In this document: piece after piece, positions 34,630 through 42,178 of the stretch
Layout of the letters: every line of letters starts with the position of its first letter
How positions within the stretch are numbered: the first letter of the stretch is position 1
Assembly (NCBI RefSeq): GCF_018409545.1
Contig: NZ_AP024564.1
Location: 111,925-175,924, forward strand
Origin: Allochromatium tepidum
GTDB lineage: Bacteria; Pseudomonadota; Gammaproteobacteria; Chromatiales; Chromatiaceae
Direction: 5' to 3'
DNA length: 64,000 bases
Position numbers and translations under genes: made by a program
The notes under the pieces: generated by a model
What the model saw: only the letters and a program-made list of their open reading frames with translations
Databases searched by the model: none
What the model was told of the DNA's origin: nothing

Positions 34630-34959
34630 ATGGAGAAAATCTCTCTCTCTGAGGCCAACGATCTTCGCATCACCCTGATTCCCTTCCATCCAGGGGATGT
34701 GATTTATCTCGCCGATAAAAATATTTGGCAGGAAGATTTCGCCGGCACGTGGGAAGACTGGATCGGCGTGCTGCCACCAGATCCCGCGTCTGCAAAAAAC
34801 GCTAAGCATTTTCGCGAGGCCTACCAGTTTTGGGAGCGTTCGCGCGAAGTCTATGGTCCGGAAAAAACGCCCACCTGGGATGAGTATCGTGAAAATCTGT
34901 TGGAGCAAATCCGGCAGCGTCCTTACGAAGTTGTTGACGATGTATGGCTGGCTGCTTAA
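34630..34959 (+). CDS. Hypothetical protein
   Basis: A 109-residue soluble protein with many aromatic and acidic residues (WEDWIGVLPPD, FWERSREVYG). The ATG at 34630 has GAGGAG nine bases upstream, 12 bp after the previous stop, so it is in the same operon. Not recognised. Confidence 0.6.
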   Translation: MEKISLSEANDLRITLIPFHPGDVIYLADKNIWQEDFAGTWEDWIGVLPPDPASAKNAKHFREAYQFWERSREVYGPEKTPTWDEYRENLLEQIRQRPYEVVDDVWLAA

Positions 34960-34980
34960 TGGGCGAACTCATCGAAATTA

Positions 34981-35569
34981 ATGCCTGTTTTTTTCGGGGG
35001 GGTGCGAAACGGGAATAATCACCCGCGTTGTTCCTAAACTTCGTGCGCTCTCTGAATATCGCCGTATTCAGCGCCTATCATGGCTCGGACGTGATCCTCG
35101 CGAAATGGGTTATTTGCCGTATCACGAGGCGCGAGACGTTGTCGATACAGCTGCTCGCACGATGCACTTCATGGATACGGCCGCACTCTCGTCCAGTTCA
35201 GCCTGGCCCGCTCTTTTTGGGGGCGCGCATGATTTGCCGGGGTTTTTGCATACGCAGGTCTGGATCTGCTGCAACGCCCATCTGGTGACGACAGAGCCTT
35301 TCGATCGCGACGCCATGTTCAGCGTCCTAGACTGGTGTTTCGACAACGGCTGGCGGGCATACCAAATTCAGCCCTGGGCGATGGAAAAACCAAAAATTTC
35401 GACCATGATCCTGTGTGCCCCGCCGAAAAGCTTCGGCGTGCTTGATGCCGTTCTTCAACGGTTGATGCGTGCCCGTCCAATTCCGTTCGAGGCCCGAGAT
35501 CGTGACGCTCGGATCGTTTTGGATACACGATCGCAACCACGGCCAGGACTTTTCCCTGATAGTCGATAA
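34981..35569 (+). CDS. Hypothetical protein, 5' end apparently frameshifted at G7
   Basis: From 35105 a 154-residue frame starts at an ATG without a Shine-Dalgarno sequence, but the same frame is open and protein-like back to about 35003 (RVVPKLRALSEYRRIQRLSW...). An ATG at 34981 (MPVFFGG) is in another frame and meets it across a run of seven G (34996-35002); with six G a single protein of about 195 residues would result. No domain is recognised. The homopolymer problem is in the same direction as in traG and rep. Confidence 0.45.
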
Positions 35570-35584
35570 AAGGAACGACGAAGA

Positions 35585-36502
35585 ATGACCATTAAAGTTG
35601 GTGTGCCGCCGATCAAATCACAGGGCATAAAGACGAAACTCGTTCCTTGGATACAAAGCATTCTTCCGAGTGACTTTAACGGCACATGGATTGAACCATT
35701 CATGGGTACTGGAGCCGTGGCTTTTAATGTCGCGCCACGGCGTGCCGTCTTGTGTGACTCAAACCCACACCTTGTTAATTTCTACGCCAGCATAGCGTCA
35801 GGCAAAATAACTCCTGAAGTGGTCAAGGAATTTCTTACCCGCGAAGGGGAATTGTTGTTGTCAAAAGGCGAAGATCACTATTACTTCGTCAGGGAAAGAT
35901 TTAACGCAGGACACTCCCCGCTAGATTTTTTGTTCATCAATCGCGCTGGGTTTAATGGAATGATTCGCTTCAATAGAAAGGGTGGTTTCAATGTTCCATT
36001 TTGTAGAAACCCCCAACGATTTCCCCCGGCTTATGTAACTAAAATTGTCAATCAGGTTGCGTGGGTCAGTAAGATCATCAAGGCAAAAGAATTCACATTC
36101 AAATGCCAAGATTTCAATAAGACGATACAAGATGCCTCACCGAACGACATAATTTACTGCGATCCGCCATACATTGATCGGCACGTCGATTATTACAACG
36201 GATGGGATGATGGTCACGAACGAGAGCTTTTTGATCGGCTCTCAAGCTTTGCCGGAAAATTCATTTTTTCGACTTGGCATCACAATGACTACCGAGAAAA
36301 TGAATATGTGAAATGCTTGTGGTCAGAACATCATATTCTTACACGGGAGCATTTCTATCATGTCGGCGGAAAAGAACAAAATAGAAACCCAGTCGTTGAA
36401 GCGCTAGTAACTAACTTCATGGCGACATCTATACGCCGCCGCGAAGAAAGCCAAGTCCAATACGTCCTACTTGAACCGCCAGCGGAATATAGCGTGGCAT
36501 AA
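35585..36502 (+). CDS. D12-class DNA adenine methyltransferase
   Basis: A 305-residue N6-adenine methyltransferase of the Dam/MethyltransfD12 type: N-terminal K..LVPWI, AdoMet motif [38 protein letters not shown], and the catalytic DPPY ([10 protein letters not shown]). No restriction enzyme is adjacent, so it is an orphan modifier, which can protect an incoming plasmid or set expression states. It is clearly AT-richer than the genes around it, suggesting separate acquisition. Start ATG at 35585 after GAACGACGAAGA. Confidence 0.9.
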   Translation: MTIKVGVPPIKSQGIKTKLVPWIQSILPSDFNGTWIEPFMGTGAVAFNVAPRRAVLCDSNPHLVNFYASIASGKITPEVVKEFLTREGELLLSKGEDHYYFVRERFNAGHSPLDFLFINRAGFNGMIRFNRKGGFNVPFCRNPQRFPPAYVTKIVNQVAWVSKIIKAKEFTFKCQDFNKTIQDASPNDIIYCDPPYIDRHVDYYNGWDDGHERELFDRLSSFAGKFIFSTWHHNDYRENEYVKCLWSEHHILTREHFYHVGGKEQNRNPVVEALVTNFMATSIRRREESQVQYVLLEPPAEYSVA

Positions 36503-36582
36503 CATGGCGGCCCACCGGACGCTGCGCGATGAGTCGCGCCGTCTGTATCGCAATTACACCGCTACAGGAACGACCCAGATCT

Positions 36583-36863
36583 GTCAACTACCCCCGCCTG
36601 AAGACGGGGGCTTGTGAGGCGACTCGCAAGCCGGGTTGACCAGGGACAGCGGGGAAAGCCCGCTCCGTTTGCAACAGGTCGCTGAGACCCACTCCGGGAT
36701 GCTTCCTCAGTCCCGGACCCTGGAAGGTCGGGATCATGCAGGCGCAAGGTAAAACGCCGAAGGTTCCGATCGTCACCGCAAGGTGAGAGCCGGTTGTCGA
36801 CATTCCCGAGGGGAGCGAGCCGCAAGGCTCCGTCACCAGGCCCGTAAGGGCAGGAATTGAAAA
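36583..36863 (+). ncRNA. IscB omega-RNA (HEARO RNA), copy 1
   Basis: About 280 bases of structured GC-rich sequence directly before iscB, starting GTCAACTACCCCCGCCTG (left end) and running to the SD-like GGAATTGAAAA before the ATG. It is about 98% identical to copy 2 at 40093. In IscB systems the guide is the sequence 5' of this scaffold: here AGGAACGACCCAGATCT. Antisense frames in it look like ORFs but are artefacts of the RNA. Confidence 0.85.
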
Positions 36864-38213
36864 ATGGCCGTATTCGTACTCGACAAACAGAAACGTCCGC
36901 TGATGCCGTGCACGGAGAAACGCGCGCGACTGTTACTGGAGCGCGGACGCGCCGTGGTGGTGCGTCCGGCCCCGTTCACCATTCGCCTGAAGGATCGGCT
37001 CGGCGGAGCGGTTCAACCGCTGCGCCTGAAGCTGGATCCGGGCAGTCGCGTGACCGGACTGGCCCTGGTGCGCGAATCCGAGACCTGCGATCCGGACACA
37101 GGTGCCGTTGAGCGACTCGAACATGGGCTGTGGTTTGGGGAACTGGCGCATCGCGGCCACCAGATCCGGGACGCCCTGACGCTTCGGCGTCAGTACCGGC
37201 GCGCCCGGCGCGCTCGCAAGACCCGCTACCGGGCGCCGCGCTTCCTGAACCGCACTCGCCGTGAGGGCCGGCTGCCGCCGTCGTTACAGCATCGGCTCGA
37301 CACCACCGTCAACTGGGTACGGCGCCTGTGCCGGATCGCCCCGATCAGCGCCCTCAGTCAAGAACTGGTGCGGTTCGACACTCAGGCCATGCAGAACCCG
37401 GAGATCCGCGGGGTCGAATACCAACAGGGCGAATTGGCCGGTTACGAAGTGCGTGAATACCTGCTGGAGAAATGGAACCGCACCTGTGCCTATTGCGGCG
37501 CGACGCACGTGCCGCTGGAGATCGAGCACATCATACCCAAGAGCCGGGGCGGCTCGGATCGAATCTCGAACCTGACGCTTGCCTGCCGCGCCTGCAATCA
37601 GCGCAAGGGGAACCGGTCCATCGAGGACTTTCTGCAACGCCAACCGGCGCTCCTGCACCGGATACGGACCCAAGCCAAAGCCCCGCTCAGGGATGCCGCC
37701 GCCGTCAATGCCACGCGCTGGGCGCTGTTCGCGGCGCTCAAAGCTACGGGTCTGGCGGTCGAAACCGGCTCGGGCGGACGCACCAAGTTCAATCGCACGC
37801 GCCTGGACATCCCCAAGACCCATGCCCTCGATGCCGCCTGTGTCGGCGCCGTCGATCAGCTACGGGACTGGAACCGCCCGGTCCTGGCCATCCGCGCCAC
37901 CGGACGCGGGGCCTACAGCCGCACCCACACATCCGGCAACGGCTTCCCGCGCGGCTATCTCACCCGTGAAAAGCGCGTCCACGGCTTCCAGACCGGCGAT
38001 TGGGTGCGCGCCGAGGTGCCCAAAGGCAAGAAGGCCGGCGTGCATGTCGGGCGTGTGGCGGTGCGCCGAACCGGATCGTTCAACATCCAAACCCAGGGCG
38101 GAACCGTCCAGGGGATCTCCTACCGCCATTGCCGTCTCCTTCAGCGTGCCGACGGCTATGGTTATTCATTTCAACCCAAACCACAGACGGAGGAAGCGAG
38201 ACGGGCGGCTTGA
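36864..38213 (+). CDS. iscB: IscB RNA-guided nuclease
   Basis: A 449-residue IscB, the Cas9 ancestor encoded in IS200/IS605-like elements. Domains in order: PLMP domain (PLMP at 12-15), RuvC-I (Asp 58 in LKLDPGSRVTG), Arg-rich bridge helix (about 105-135), RuvC-II (Glu 167 in ALSQELVRFD), HNH (about 205-250; zinc Cys CAYC and CRAC, catalytic EHIIP), RuvC-III (KTHALDAACVG, Asp 323), and the C-terminal TAM-interacting region (about 375-440). All catalytic residues are present. With its omega-RNA it should cut DNA matching the guide beside a TAM; insertion flanks here suggest ATGA. Confidence 0.93.
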   Translation: MAVFVLDKQKRPLMPCTEKRARLLLERGRAVVVRPAPFTIRLKDRLGGAVQPLRLKLDPGSRVTGLALVRESETCDPDTGAVERLEHGLWFGELAHRGHQIRDALTLRRQYRRARRARKTRYRAPRFLNRTRREGRLPPSLQHRLDTTVNWVRRLCRIAPISALSQELVRFDTQAMQNPEIRGVEYQQGELAGYEVREYLLEKWNRTCAYCGATHVPLEIEHIIPKSRGGSDRISNLTLACRACNQRKGNRSIEDFLQRQPALLHRIRTQAKAPLRDAAAVNATRWALFAALKATGLAVETGSGGRTKFNRTRLDIPKTHALDAACVGAVDQLRDWNRPVLAIRATGRGAYSRTHTSGNGFPRGYLTREKRVHGFQTGDWVRAEVPKGKKAGVHVGRVAVRRTGSFNIQTQGGTVQGISYRHCRLLQRADGYGYSFQPKPQTEEARRAA

Positions 38214-38338
38214 CGGCGCTACGCGCCGCGCGCTATCCCTCCCCGCCCTGAAGGACGGGGTTTCTCGCGCAAGACTGATGAGGTATAGCTCAGTGTGCTG
38301 GGCGGCTGTGATTATACCCTGGGGTGGTTTGACCAGTT

Positions 38339-38424
38339 CTTCCGCGAGAAACCCCGTCCTTCAGGGCGGGGAGGGAGAGCGACCGGCTCCCGCCTCGCGG
38401 CGGCGATCAAGACCTTCGGCGCTT
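38339..38424 (-). mobile_element. Shrunken IscB-family element (omega-RNA piece plus right end)
   Basis: On the minus strand: GCGCCGAAGGTCTTGATCGCC...GGGAGCCGGT, homologous to the 3' part of the omega-RNA, fused to the right-end hairpin and TTTCTCGCGGAAGAACTG. No ORF remains. Confidence 0.6.
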
Positions 38425-38539
38425 CCTCGCTGCTGGATGGGCTGAAAGACCATTCCAGCATCGAGCCGGGGATGAGTATATTTTTTCGCGTAAACCGTTT
38501 TATGCGAATTTCAAGACGGTTTTAGGGCTCTAAGATCAG

Positions 38540-38563
38540 TCACGATAATGGCAATTATCGTGA
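38540..38563. promoter_or_regulatory. Perfect 10-bp palindrome, operator-like
   Basis: TCACGATAAT-GGCA-ATTATCGTGA lies about 150 bp before the toxin-antitoxin remnant. A -10-like TTATAC (38695-38700) stands shortly before its ATG. It could be the autoregulatory site of the former TA operon or a small hairpin. Confidence 0.4.
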
Positions 38564-38706
38564 GTGATCGCGGAGCGCGGGGGCGCTCCGCTGTGGGTCG
38601 GCGGCGGCGCAACGGCCGTGCAACAGCATCGGTGCGGGGCGGCGGAAGACTGGGCGGCAGTGTGTGGCCAAGCGGGCAAGGCTTAACGGATTTGTTATAC
38701 TTGCCC

Positions 38707-38820
38707 ATGATCTACACCATCGACTACTACAGCGACGCCGTGCGCCTCGGGATCGACGCCCTACCACTGACCGTGCGAGCGCCGGATCGCCGAAGCCCGT
38801 CTACAGGAGATCAAACGTGA
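38707..38820 (+). pseudogene. Truncated HigB/RelE-type toxin
   Basis: The first 25 or so codons (MIYTIDYYSDAVRLGIDALPL) match the start of Gp49/HigB-like toxins, which are normally about 110 residues. The rest is deleted and the frame ends at the antitoxin start. The toxin is inactive. Confidence 0.6.
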
Positions 38821-39128
38821 CCGCTGAACGCACCCCGCCCACCCTGACCCACGACGAAATGGTCGCCCGCTGGATGCAAGACCCCGAGTTCAAGGCCGAA
38901 TACGAACGCCTGGAGCGCGAGGAATTTTTCTGGCTGGACATCGTCCTGAATGCACGCCGCGCCGCTGGCTTAACTCAGGCACAGGTAGCCGAACGTATGG
39001 GCACGCAAGCGTCCGCCGTGGCCCGGCTAGAGCGTGCGCTGTCCACCGGCAAGCCCTCGCCATCGCTGGCGACGATGCGCAAGTACGTCAACGCCTGTGG
39101 CAAGGAACTGGTGGTGACGTGCCGCTGA
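38817..39128 (+). CDS. HigA-like antitoxin (orphan)
   Basis: A 103-residue protein with a C-terminal XRE helix-turn-helix (ARRAAGLTQAQVAERMGTQASAVARLE), as in HigA antitoxins that follow their toxin gene. GTG at 38817 has AGGAGA eight bases upstream and overlaps the remnant toxin's stop. Because the toxin is truncated, the antitoxin may only repress its own promoter or neutralise related toxins elsewhere. Confidence 0.75.
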   Translation: MTAERTPPTLTHDEMVARWMQDPEFKAEYERLEREEFFWLDIVLNARRAAGLTQAQVAERMGTQASAVARLERALSTGKPSPSLATMRKYVNACGKELVVTCR

Positions 39129-39156
39129 AAGCGGCGACCGTATTCGCGGAAACATC

Positions 39157-39348
39157 ATGCAACTGGCCCTAAAGATTCCCGATCATTTGGCGCAGAAACT
39201 GGATGCCTTGCCGGATGCTACCGGGCCAGCCGGACAGCGTCTCGGTGTGGCCAAGGGCAAATTCGAGGTGCCGGACACGATCGACGCCCATAACGCCGAG
39301 GTGGCGCGGCTGTTTCTGCGAAACTCGTCTACAGGAGATCAAATGTGA
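39157..39348 (+). pseudogene. Antitoxin-like mosaic remnant
   Basis: The 63-residue frame joins a start typical of small antitoxins (MQLALKIPDHLAQKLDALPD) to another piece (LGVAKGKFEVPDTIDAHNAEVARLFL) and ends within a copy of the 38803-38846 direct repeat. Looks like a deletion product of one or two TA genes. Confidence 0.45.
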
Positions 39349-39530
39349 CCGCTGAACGCACCCCGCCCACTCCGGCCCACGACGCGATGCCGGCGGAAAA
39401 TGGCTGTCCGGCGGACAACTGCGCCAAGGTGGGCCGTGCCGCGCTCGACAACCCCGACTTGCCAATCGAATTTGTGCGCGACACGCTACTCGCGCTTGAA
39501 GAAGAGTCCGAGCCGTTTGATCAAGTTTAA
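39345..39530 (+). pseudogene. Antitoxin 5' end fused to unrelated tail
   Basis: Begins VTAERTPPTPAHD like the intact antitoxin at 38817 (about 42 of 45 bases shared), then diverges into a segment without HTH. A recombination scar between repeated TA genes. Confidence 0.4.
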
Positions 39531-39640
39531 TGGACCACGCTAGATTTTCCCGCTTGCTGGAACAGGCCCATGCCGGACAGGCGATCATCCTCGCCAAGGC
39601 TAGCAAGCCCTATGCCAGGCTAATTTTTGCGGAGAAACTG
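39530..39640 (+). pseudogene. Phd/YefM-type antitoxin fragment
   Basis: RFSRLLEQAHAGQAIILAKASKPYARL is the characteristic middle of Phd/YefM antitoxins. It has no proper N-terminus and reads on in frame into the DUF29 gene. Confidence 0.5.
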
Positions 39641-40111
39641 ATGACCGCGCCCGGTTACAACGAAGATTTCTTCCTATGGACACAACAGCAAGCGGCTCTG
39701 CTTAGGCAGGGACAATGGAGCACACTCGACGCGGCGAATCTGGCCGAGGAAATCGAAAGCATGGGCAAGAGCGACCGCCGATCCCTAGCCAGTCATCTCA
39801 TCACTCTGTTGCTGCACCGGCTCAAGTGGGATTACCAGCCCACGCGACGAGGCACAAGTTGGCGGCTGTCGATCCGCAATGCGCGACGCGAAATCGGGCT
39901 GATTCTGGACGATAGCCCGAGTCTTCGACGACAGTTGCCCGATCTGATCGAAACCGCCTATGCCACCGCACGCCGCGACGCCGCCGAGGAAACCGGATTG
40001 CCGCTCGCGACATTTCCCGAATGCTGTCCGTTCGCGATCGAACGCCTGCTGGACGATACCCAGCCGGATACGTTTGCACCGCCAAACACGAAGTCAACTA
40101 CCCCCGCCTGA
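39641..40111 (+). CDS. DUF29 family protein 1 (3' end altered by IscB element)
   Basis: A 156-residue DUF29 protein (QWSTLDAANLAEEIESMGKSDRRSL; HRLKWDYQPTRRGTSW), a family of helical proteins common in cyanobacteria and purple sulfur bacteria, function unknown. GGAG precedes ATG 39641. The natural end was PPNTK-stop: deleting the insertion at 40093-40779 recreates AAA-TGA, with ATGA overlapping the start of DUF29 protein 2. The present tail STTPA is encoded by the inserted element. Confidence 0.8.
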   Translation: MTAPGYNEDFFLWTQQQAALLRQGQWSTLDAANLAEEIESMGKSDRRSLASHLITLLLHRLKWDYQPTRRGTSWRLSIRNARREIGLILDDSPSLRRQLPDLIETAYATARRDAAEETGLPLATFPECCPFAIERLLDDTQPDTFAPPNTKSTTPA

Positions 40112-40373
40112 AGACGGGGGCTTGTGAGGCGACTCGCAAGCCGGGTTGACCGGGGACAGCGGGGAAAGCCCGCTCCGTTTGCAACAGGTCGTCAAGACCC
40201 ACTCCGGGATGCTTCCTCAGTCCCGGACCCTGGAAGGTCGGGATCATGCAGGCGCAAGGTAAAACGCCGAAGGTTCCGATCGTCACCGCAAGGTGAGAGC
40301 CGGTTGTCGACATTCCCGAGGGGAGCGAGCCGCAAGGCTCCGTCACCAGGCCCGTAAGGGCAGGAATTGAAAA
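40093..40373 (+). ncRNA. IscB omega-RNA (HEARO RNA), copy 2
   Basis: Nearly identical to copy 1; the differences I see in the first 110 bases are CCGGGG for CCAGGG and TCAAGA for CTGAGA. The potential guide 5' of it is different: CACCGCCAAACACGAA, the 3' end of the DUF29 gene. It stands before a nuclease-less IscB. Confidence 0.85.
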
Positions 40374-40715
40374 ATGGCCGTATTCGTTCTCGACAAACAG
40401 AAACGTCCGCTGATGCCGTGCACGGAGAAACGCGCGCGGCTGTTACTGGAGCGCGGACGCGCGGTGGTGGTGCGTTTGGCCCCGTTCACCATTCGTCTGA
40501 AGGGGGTGCGCGCCGAGGTGCCCAAAGGCAAGAAGGCCGGCGTGCATGTCGGGCGTGTGGCGGTGCGCCGAACCGGATCGTTCAACATCCAAACCCAGGG
40601 CGGAACCGTCCGGGGGATCTCCTACCGCCATTGCCGTCTCCTTCAGCGTGCCGACGGCTATGGTTATTCATTTCAACCCAAACCAAATACGGAGGAAGCG
40701 AGACGGGCGGCCTGA
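40374..40715 (+). CDS. Nuclease-less mini-IscB (PLMP plus C-terminal domain)
   Basis: A 113-residue in-frame deletion derivative: residues 1-43 equal the PLMP end of IscB and residues 44-113 equal its C-terminal domain. Compared with copy 1, exactly 1008 bp (36994-38001 there) are missing, removing RuvC, bridge helix and HNH. The frame, start, SD and upstream omega-RNA are all preserved, and the remaining codons have few changes. It cannot cut DNA. Whether it binds the RNA, for example as a competitor or stabiliser, is open; a dead relic is the null view. Confidence 0.85.
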   Translation: MAVFVLDKQKRPLMPCTEKRARLLLERGRAVVVRLAPFTIRLKGVRAEVPKGKKAGVHVGRVAVRRTGSFNIQTQGGTVRGISYRHCRLLQRADGYGYSFQPKPNTEEARRAA

Positions 40716-40779
40716 CGGCGCTACGCGCCGCGCGCTGTCCCTCCCCGTTCTGAAGGACGGGGTTTCTCGCGCAATGCTG

Positions 40780-41232
40780 ATGACCCTGTATGAGCGTGAC
40801 ATCGTCGCCTGGGCCAACGCCCAAGCCCAAGCACTGCGCGCCGGTCACTTCGATCGGCTCGATCTGGAACATTTGGCTGAGGAAATCGAGGACGTGGGCA
40901 AAAGCGAGCAGCGTGAACTGATCAGCCGGATGGCGATCCTGATCGGCCACTTACTCAAATGGGGCTATCAACCCGAACGGCGTGGCGCAAGCTGGGAATC
41001 CACCATCCGCACCCAACGCGACGCCATTGCACGCCGCTTGCAGCGCACGCCCAGCCTGAAACGCACGCTCGCCGATCCAGACTGGTTTGCGGACGCCTGG
41101 AACGACGGGCGCGATCTGGCAGTGCGCGAAACCGGCCTGCCCGATCTACCCCAAGACTGCCCCTGGCCTGTGGAGACGATGCTCGCCGCCGATTGGATGC
41201 CGGATACGCTTGAGCCGCCAAAAACTAAATGA
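40780..41232 (+). CDS. DUF29 family protein 2
   Basis: A 150-residue DUF29 protein (MTLYERDIVAWANAQAQALR; HLAEEIEDVGKSEQRELISR; KWGYQPERRGASW), paralogous to the gene at 39641 and ending PPKTK. It starts exactly at the right end of the deleted IscB element; before that insertion it was coupled to DUF29 protein 1 by an ATGA overlap. Unlike the other copies, the right end here reads GCGCAATGCTG and gives a poorer SD. Confidence 0.8.
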   Translation: MTLYERDIVAWANAQAQALRAGHFDRLDLEHLAEEIEDVGKSEQRELISRMAILIGHLLKWGYQPERRGASWESTIRTQRDAIARRLQRTPSLKRTLADPDWFADAWNDGRDLAVRETGLPDLPQDCPWPVETMLAADWMPDTLEPPKTK

Positions 41233-41319
41233 TCCTGGAAAACAAACTGCGCCGAGGGCGCGACGACCTTGGAGCCATGCGATTCTTGGGTCGAAACCCG
41301 CCATAGACCAGGCGTCGGA

Positions 41320-41568
41320 CTAGGCATGGATTTTCTCCACAGATTGTTCGTACCATGATGGATCGTTCAGATCGTTACGAAATCGCACGGTTGATTTTGA
41401 GATTCGTCCGGTTTTGAACTTTTTACTGAGATAGACATAGCGACCCCAAACGCTGTTCGGAACATCTTCGCGAAAGTAGTGATAATCGTTAACCGCCCTG
41501 ACAACCAGGGTCTCGCCATTGACGCGATATTCTGCGCCTGGGATTGGAGCAATCTCGTGTTTATTCAT
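41320..41568 (-). CDS. Small hypothetical protein
   Basis: An 82-residue protein (MNKHEIAPIPGAEYRVNGETLVVRAVND...), probably a small beta-barrel or SH3-like fold followed by a basic tail. The start is placed by GGAGGAACTG-ATG provided by the inserted element. Not recognised. Confidence 0.6.
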   Translation of the reverse strand: MNKHEIAPIPGAEYRVNGETLVVRAVNDYHYFREDVPNSVWGRYVYLSKKFKTGRISKSTVRFRNDLNDPSWYEQSVEKIHA

Positions 41569-41816
41569 CAGTTCCTCCGCGAGAAATCCCGCCCTGAAGG
41601 GCGGGGAGGGATAGCGGCTACGACCGTGCCGCCGCCGGAAACAGGTGCAGGCTTTCCACCTGCCGGGCCGTGAGGCGCTGCCCGTAAGGGCCGAGTGACG
41701 GACGACGCCTCGCGGCGTGGTCGCTCCCCTCGCCAATGTGTGCAACCGGCTCCCGCCTGACGGCGGCGATCAAGACCTTCGACGCTTTACCGTTCGCCTG
41801 CATGATCTCGACCATC
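41569..41816 (-). mobile_element. ORF-less IscB-family element (omega-RNA 3' part plus right end)
   Basis: Minus strand: GATCATGCAGGCG...GGTAAAGCGTCGAAGG...GGGAGCCGGTTG, GAGGGGAGCGA and a later GCCCTTACGGGCAG follow the order of copy 1 between its positions about 36730 and 36855, then the right-end hairpin and TTTCTCGCGGAGGAACTG before an ATGAAT. The left part and iscB are lost. Confidence 0.6.
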
Positions 41817-42178
41817 AAGAATTCGCTGAGCGGAAGTGGTTGGCGTATCCAGGCCATCAAGGAGGCAGGATCCGCTACAAAGGGCAAGCGTCAGGCGGAC
41901 GCCTTTCTTCGCAACAAGACCACCCCAATGACTGAATATGATATTTGGGCTATACGCCAATGACCCGAGTCTTCATGCCGCCGACTGATACGCCTTTCCG
42001 AAGGGTCCAATGATAACCTTGCCGCGTCGTAGCGGTTTATCCCCCCTCTCATCAGCCCGCATCTCGTGCTCAAAACGCCGTGAAGGTTAAGCCGTGAGCG
42101 GCAAGGCTGGGGCGGGCAATCCTTGGCGACGCTGACGCAAGGCGTCGGTCAGATTAATGTTCGAGGGCGGAAAAATCG
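41817..42178. other. Region without a supported gene
   Basis: Short frames only. There is a GC-rich repeat-like stretch near 42100-42150 but nothing I can name. It separates the IscB-derived block from the cas locus. Confidence 0.3.

Larger units (their letters stand above)
36583..38277 (+). mobile_element. Complete IscB element
   Basis: Left end GTCAAC at 36583 and right end ...TTTCTCGCGCAAGACTG at 38277, directly before ATGAGG. It contains the omega-RNA, intact iscB and the right-end hairpin (about 38239-38261). No tnpA is present, so movement would need a transposase in trans. Confidence 0.8.
40093..40779 (+). mobile_element. Deleted IscB element (687 bp)
   Basis: Same ends as the complete element: GTCAAC...and ...TTTCTCGCGCAATGCTG before ATGACC. 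Excision exactly at these ends restores the DUF29-DUF29 stop-start overlap, which proves the boundaries and shows there is no target duplication. Confidence 0.9.

Noticed and set aside
38279..38335. tRNA-like 5' half (GGTATAGCTCAGT...)
   Set aside because: Only the D-arm-like part fits; no anticodon arm, T-arm GTTCGA or acceptor closure follows.
40098..40346. 82-codon antisense frame in both omega-RNA copies
   Set aside because: Lies within the conserved HEARO RNA, has no SD and is explained by RNA conservation.
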